The notes beneath the pieces are model-generated. The model worked only from the letters and a program-made list of their open reading frames with translations, was not told where the DNA came from and searched no databases. A stretch of DNA of 8,836 nucleotides from Flavobacteriales bacterium UBA7878 (GTDB lineage Bacteria > Bacteroidota > Bacteroidia > Flavobacteriales > Schleiferiaceae): the NCBI GenBank assembly GCA_002501205.1, contig DLRW01000060.1:13078-21913 (forward strand). The letters run 5' to 3'. Below, piece after piece: positions 7,405 through 8,836 of the stretch. Every line of letters starts with the position of its first letter. Position 1 is the stretch's first letter. Both the position numbers and the translations under genes were made by a program.

Positions 7405-8420
7405 TCTCTTCCGGTAGGATGACAGTTATAGCAGGCATTGCTATCATATCGGTAACCTCCTACATCATCGTGCTCGCCATCCATTTCACTGCGATTATGC
7501 TCATGGCAATCGATACAGCTAAATACATTGTAATTAGAAGGGTTTGTGTGGCATTCGGTGCAAGAACTCCAGGTTCCACGGTGGGTTCCGCTGTAAATCG
7601 GAAAATGATCATCATCGTGATTCCCGAAGCTTGCTGGTGCCCAACCCGGATTGGTATTATGGCAAAGGGCACAGTCGGTTGGGAAACCAGAACTCACGTG
7701 ATTAGGATTGGTCGCATTTTGATAATCGTCGATATGACAAGTAGAGCAAATCGGCTGAATTTGGTCGTAGGTAGGGCTGGTATGGCAATCCATACAATCC
7801 AGGCCATCATGACCTAAGACCAATGGGAAGAAATAATGGAAATTATCCCCTCCCCATTGCTGACTGAGGGGTTCATGGCATTGGATACAATCAATAGAAA
7901 AGCCTGAAGCTACGTGATCCGGGTCGGAGGCCGTTTGATAATCTTCGCGATGGCAATCAACACATTCCTGGCCCTGCCTTTGCCAAACCAAATTATTAGA
8001 AGCATCATGGCAATCGATGCAAGCTAAGGTAATATGAGCTCCTTGTAAAGGAAAACCATTCTGTTCATGTAGATCTGGAATATTGAAAACCAACCAGGAT
8101 TCGCTATCATGGCAGCGTTTACAATCGTCGCCTACGCTCATCTGATGCACATCAGTATGGCATTCGACGCATTGAGTGCCTACCTTTTTAAATTCTAAAT
8201 TCTCATGGCAATCCATACATGCAACAGCGGTATGCTGCCCTTCCAGTTCGAAGCCCGTACTGGTATGGTCGAACTTCATGGTTTGCAAATTCACTTGCCA
8301 GGAGCCTGAATTATGGCAATCCGAACAATTGATTTTAAATCCTTCTCCATGCGGATTTTGAGCCATAAGCCCAATCGCCCCAAAGAGGAATAGCGCTAGG
8401 TACCGTGACAATCGATGCAT
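7401..8420 (-). CDS. Periplasmic 13-heme c-type cytochrome (cytochrome c3-like family)
   Basis: A 339-residue exported cytochrome. The signal peptide (1-20, cleavage LMA|Q) has no lipobox, so the protein should be soluble in the periplasm. Thirteen CxxCH heme-attachment motifs start at C32, C68, C84, C100, C134, C153, C178, C209, C225, C250, C287, C302 and C330. Fifteen further His residues in the mature part (such as H52, H63, H92, H129, H169, H241, H280, H317) suffice for bis-His ligation of every heme, implying low-potential electron transfer rather than catalysis. The hemes fall into four three-heme modules plus one final heme. The ATG at 8420 lies inside the preceding cytochrome gene (25-nt overlap) and the stop overlaps the barrel start, so translation is probably coupled on both sides. 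Likely an electron carrier between inner and outer membrane. No catalytic-heme motif (for example CxxCK of NrfA) is present. Confidence 0.95.
   Translation of the reverse strand: MHRLSRYLALFLFGAIGLMAQNPHGEGFKINCSDCHNSGSWQVNLQTMKFDHTSTGFELEGQHTAVACMDCHENLEFKKVGTQCVECHTDVHQMSVGDDCKRCHDSESWLVFNIPDLHEQNGFPLQGAHITLACIDCHDASNNLVWQRQGQECVDCHREDYQTASDPDHVASGFSIDCIQCHEPLSQQWGGDNFHYFFPLVLGHDGLDCMDCHTSPTYDQIQPICSTCHIDDYQNATNPNHVSSGFPTDCALCHNTNPGWAPASFGNHDDDHFPIYSGTHRGTWSSCTECHTNPSNYNVFSCIDCHEHNRSEMDGEHDDVGGYRYDSNACYNCHPTGRE
7419..8327 (-). repeat. Four tandem three-heme modules plus a single terminal heme motif
   Basis: The modules occupy 8327-8157, 8123-7950, 7889-7734 and 7673-7503, with a last single CxxCH at 7433-7419. 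Module starts are spaced 68, 78, 72 and 80 residues apart. Each module reads CxxCH, about 30 residues that often include G(F)xLxGxH or a variant, CxxCH, then 15-19 residues and a third CxxCH. Modules 2-3 and 3-4 are joined by nearly the same linker: DYQxAxxPxHVxSGFxxDC occurs after both the third heme of module 2 and that of module 3. Confidence 0.8.
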
Positions 8421-8836
8421 TGGAATTTCTCTATTTTATAAATAACTCTTTCTTGTCCATCAGACTGCATTTCAGCTTTATGGCAAGCGGCACAGTCTAT
8501 TTCGGCATGGCGTCCTTCCAGAGGGAATTCAGTGAGCTGATGATTAAAAAGATCAGCCTTCCATTGCTCTGCACTTTGATGACAAGTTTGGCAATTGGTT
8601 TTTCCCTCTTCTTCAAATTGGTCACCATGTACATTATCATGACATTGTACACAGCTTTGATCGCGATCCTTAAAATGTTGTTCTTCGCCTTCAAAATGAC
8701 ATTCGCGACAATCCTCACGAGCATGTGCTCCTTCTAAGGCCCAACCCGTTTCTTCATGTTTAAACTGTACTTGCGACCAGGCTTCTGCATTATGGCAGGC
8801 CTCGCAATTTTGTTCCGGAAAATAGCTTTCGCTGAT
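8396..8836 (-). CDS. Multiheme c-type cytochrome, C-terminal part (at least 6 hemes; 5' end outside window)
   Basis: The minus-strand frame beginning at 8836 is open to a TAG at 8398-8396 and encodes 146 residues with six CxxCH motifs: CEACH (11-15 of the fragment), CRECH (43-47), CVQCH (62-66), CQTCH (82-86), CAACH (115-119) and CIDCH (140-144). It also has exactly six other His residues (27, 38, 54, 70, 99, 110), enough for bis-His ligation of all six. No start codon for the real product lies in the window, so the N-terminus, export signal and total heme number are unknown. The protein ends two residues after its last heme motif (GT, then stop), and that motif's DNA overlaps the start of the 13-heme gene by 25 nt. 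The two three-heme modules resemble those of the 13-heme neighbour, so the two are probably paralogues that work together. Shorter open frames on both strands here are shadows. Confidence 0.93.
   Translation of the reverse strand: MSESYFPEQNCEACHNAEAWSQVQFKHEETGWALEGAHAREDCRECHFEGEEQHFKDRDQSCVQCHDNVHGDQFEEEGKTNCQTCHQSAEQWKADLFNHQLTEFPLEGRHAEIDCAACHKAEMQSDGQERVIYKIEKFQCIDCHGT
8405..8806 (-). repeat. Two three-heme modules in the truncated cytochrome
   Basis: Module A covers 8806-8639 and module B 8593-8405. Both follow CxxCH, then an aromatic/His segment ending in LEG(A/R)HA, then xxDCxxCH and a third CxxCH. Module A shares the third-heme signature CVxCHxxVH with module 1 of the 13-heme protein. 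The likeness supports a common origin of the two cytochromes by duplication. Confidence 0.75.

Noticed and set aside
7419..7817. Long open frame on the plus strand opposite the 13-heme gene
   Set aside because: It is exactly antisense to CxxCH-rich coding sequence, has no recognisable domain, and the opposite strand clearly encodes the cytochrome.
8497..8724. Minus-strand open frame of 75 codons starting MLVRIV
   Set aside because: It is in the wrong frame; the overlapping frame carries six CxxCH motifs and continues past the window edge.
8405..8737. Plus-strand open frame of about 110 codons opposite the truncated cytochrome
   Set aside because: It is a shadow of the heme-motif gene on the minus strand; its hydrophobic look comes from the antisense of Glu-, Lys- and Gln-rich codons.
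7401..8836. Possibility that the two cytochromes are one gene split by a frameshift
   Set aside because: The second gene begins with its own complete signal peptide and cleavage site, and the first ends cleanly just after a heme motif, so they are two separate overlapping genes.

Overview
The window looks like part of a chromosome from a marine-type or free-living member of the Bacteroidota, probably Flavobacteriia. This is inferred from: a fused ResB-CcsA (CcsBA) System II cytochrome c maturase, an ORF6N-domain gene, near absence of Shine-Dalgarno sequences before starts, moderate GC, and outer-membrane-style proteins with Q-after-Ala signal peptide cleavage sites. I cannot fix the genus.

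Left part (1-1354, + strand): the 3' end of uvrA (nucleotide excision repair) overlaps by 8 nt a LOG-family phosphoribohydrolase-like gene. Middle (1351-1871, - strand): a small ORF6N-domain gene meets the LOG gene tail to tail, the two sharing a CTAG that supplies both stop codons. Its N-terminal codons lie out of frame just upstream, so it appears frameshifted. It also contains a 25-nt perfect palindrome.

Right part (1948-8836, - strand, read right to left): a very tightly packed operon. It runs: multiheme cytochrome (5' end outside the window, at least 6 hemes), 25-nt overlap; 13-heme periplasmic cytochrome, 4-nt ATGA overlap; 535-residue outer-membrane beta-barrel, 2-nt gap; lipoprotein with two OB-like domains, 19-nt gap; 1027-residue CcsBA cytochrome c synthase. 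The first cytochrome is easily missed because no start codon lies in the window.

Together the operon encodes at least 19 c-type hemes, a candidate porin, an outer-membrane lipoprotein and the enzyme that attaches the hemes. That layout resembles a porin-cytochrome electron conduit across the outer membrane, but no gene here is recognisably MtrB, MtrA or OmcB, and neither the terminal partner nor the quinol dehydrogenase is in view. The conduit role is inference. Both cytochromes are built from the same three-heme module. No tRNA, rRNA, CRISPR, insertion sequence or convincing intrinsic terminator was seen, and there is no gene-free stretch longer than about 150 bases.
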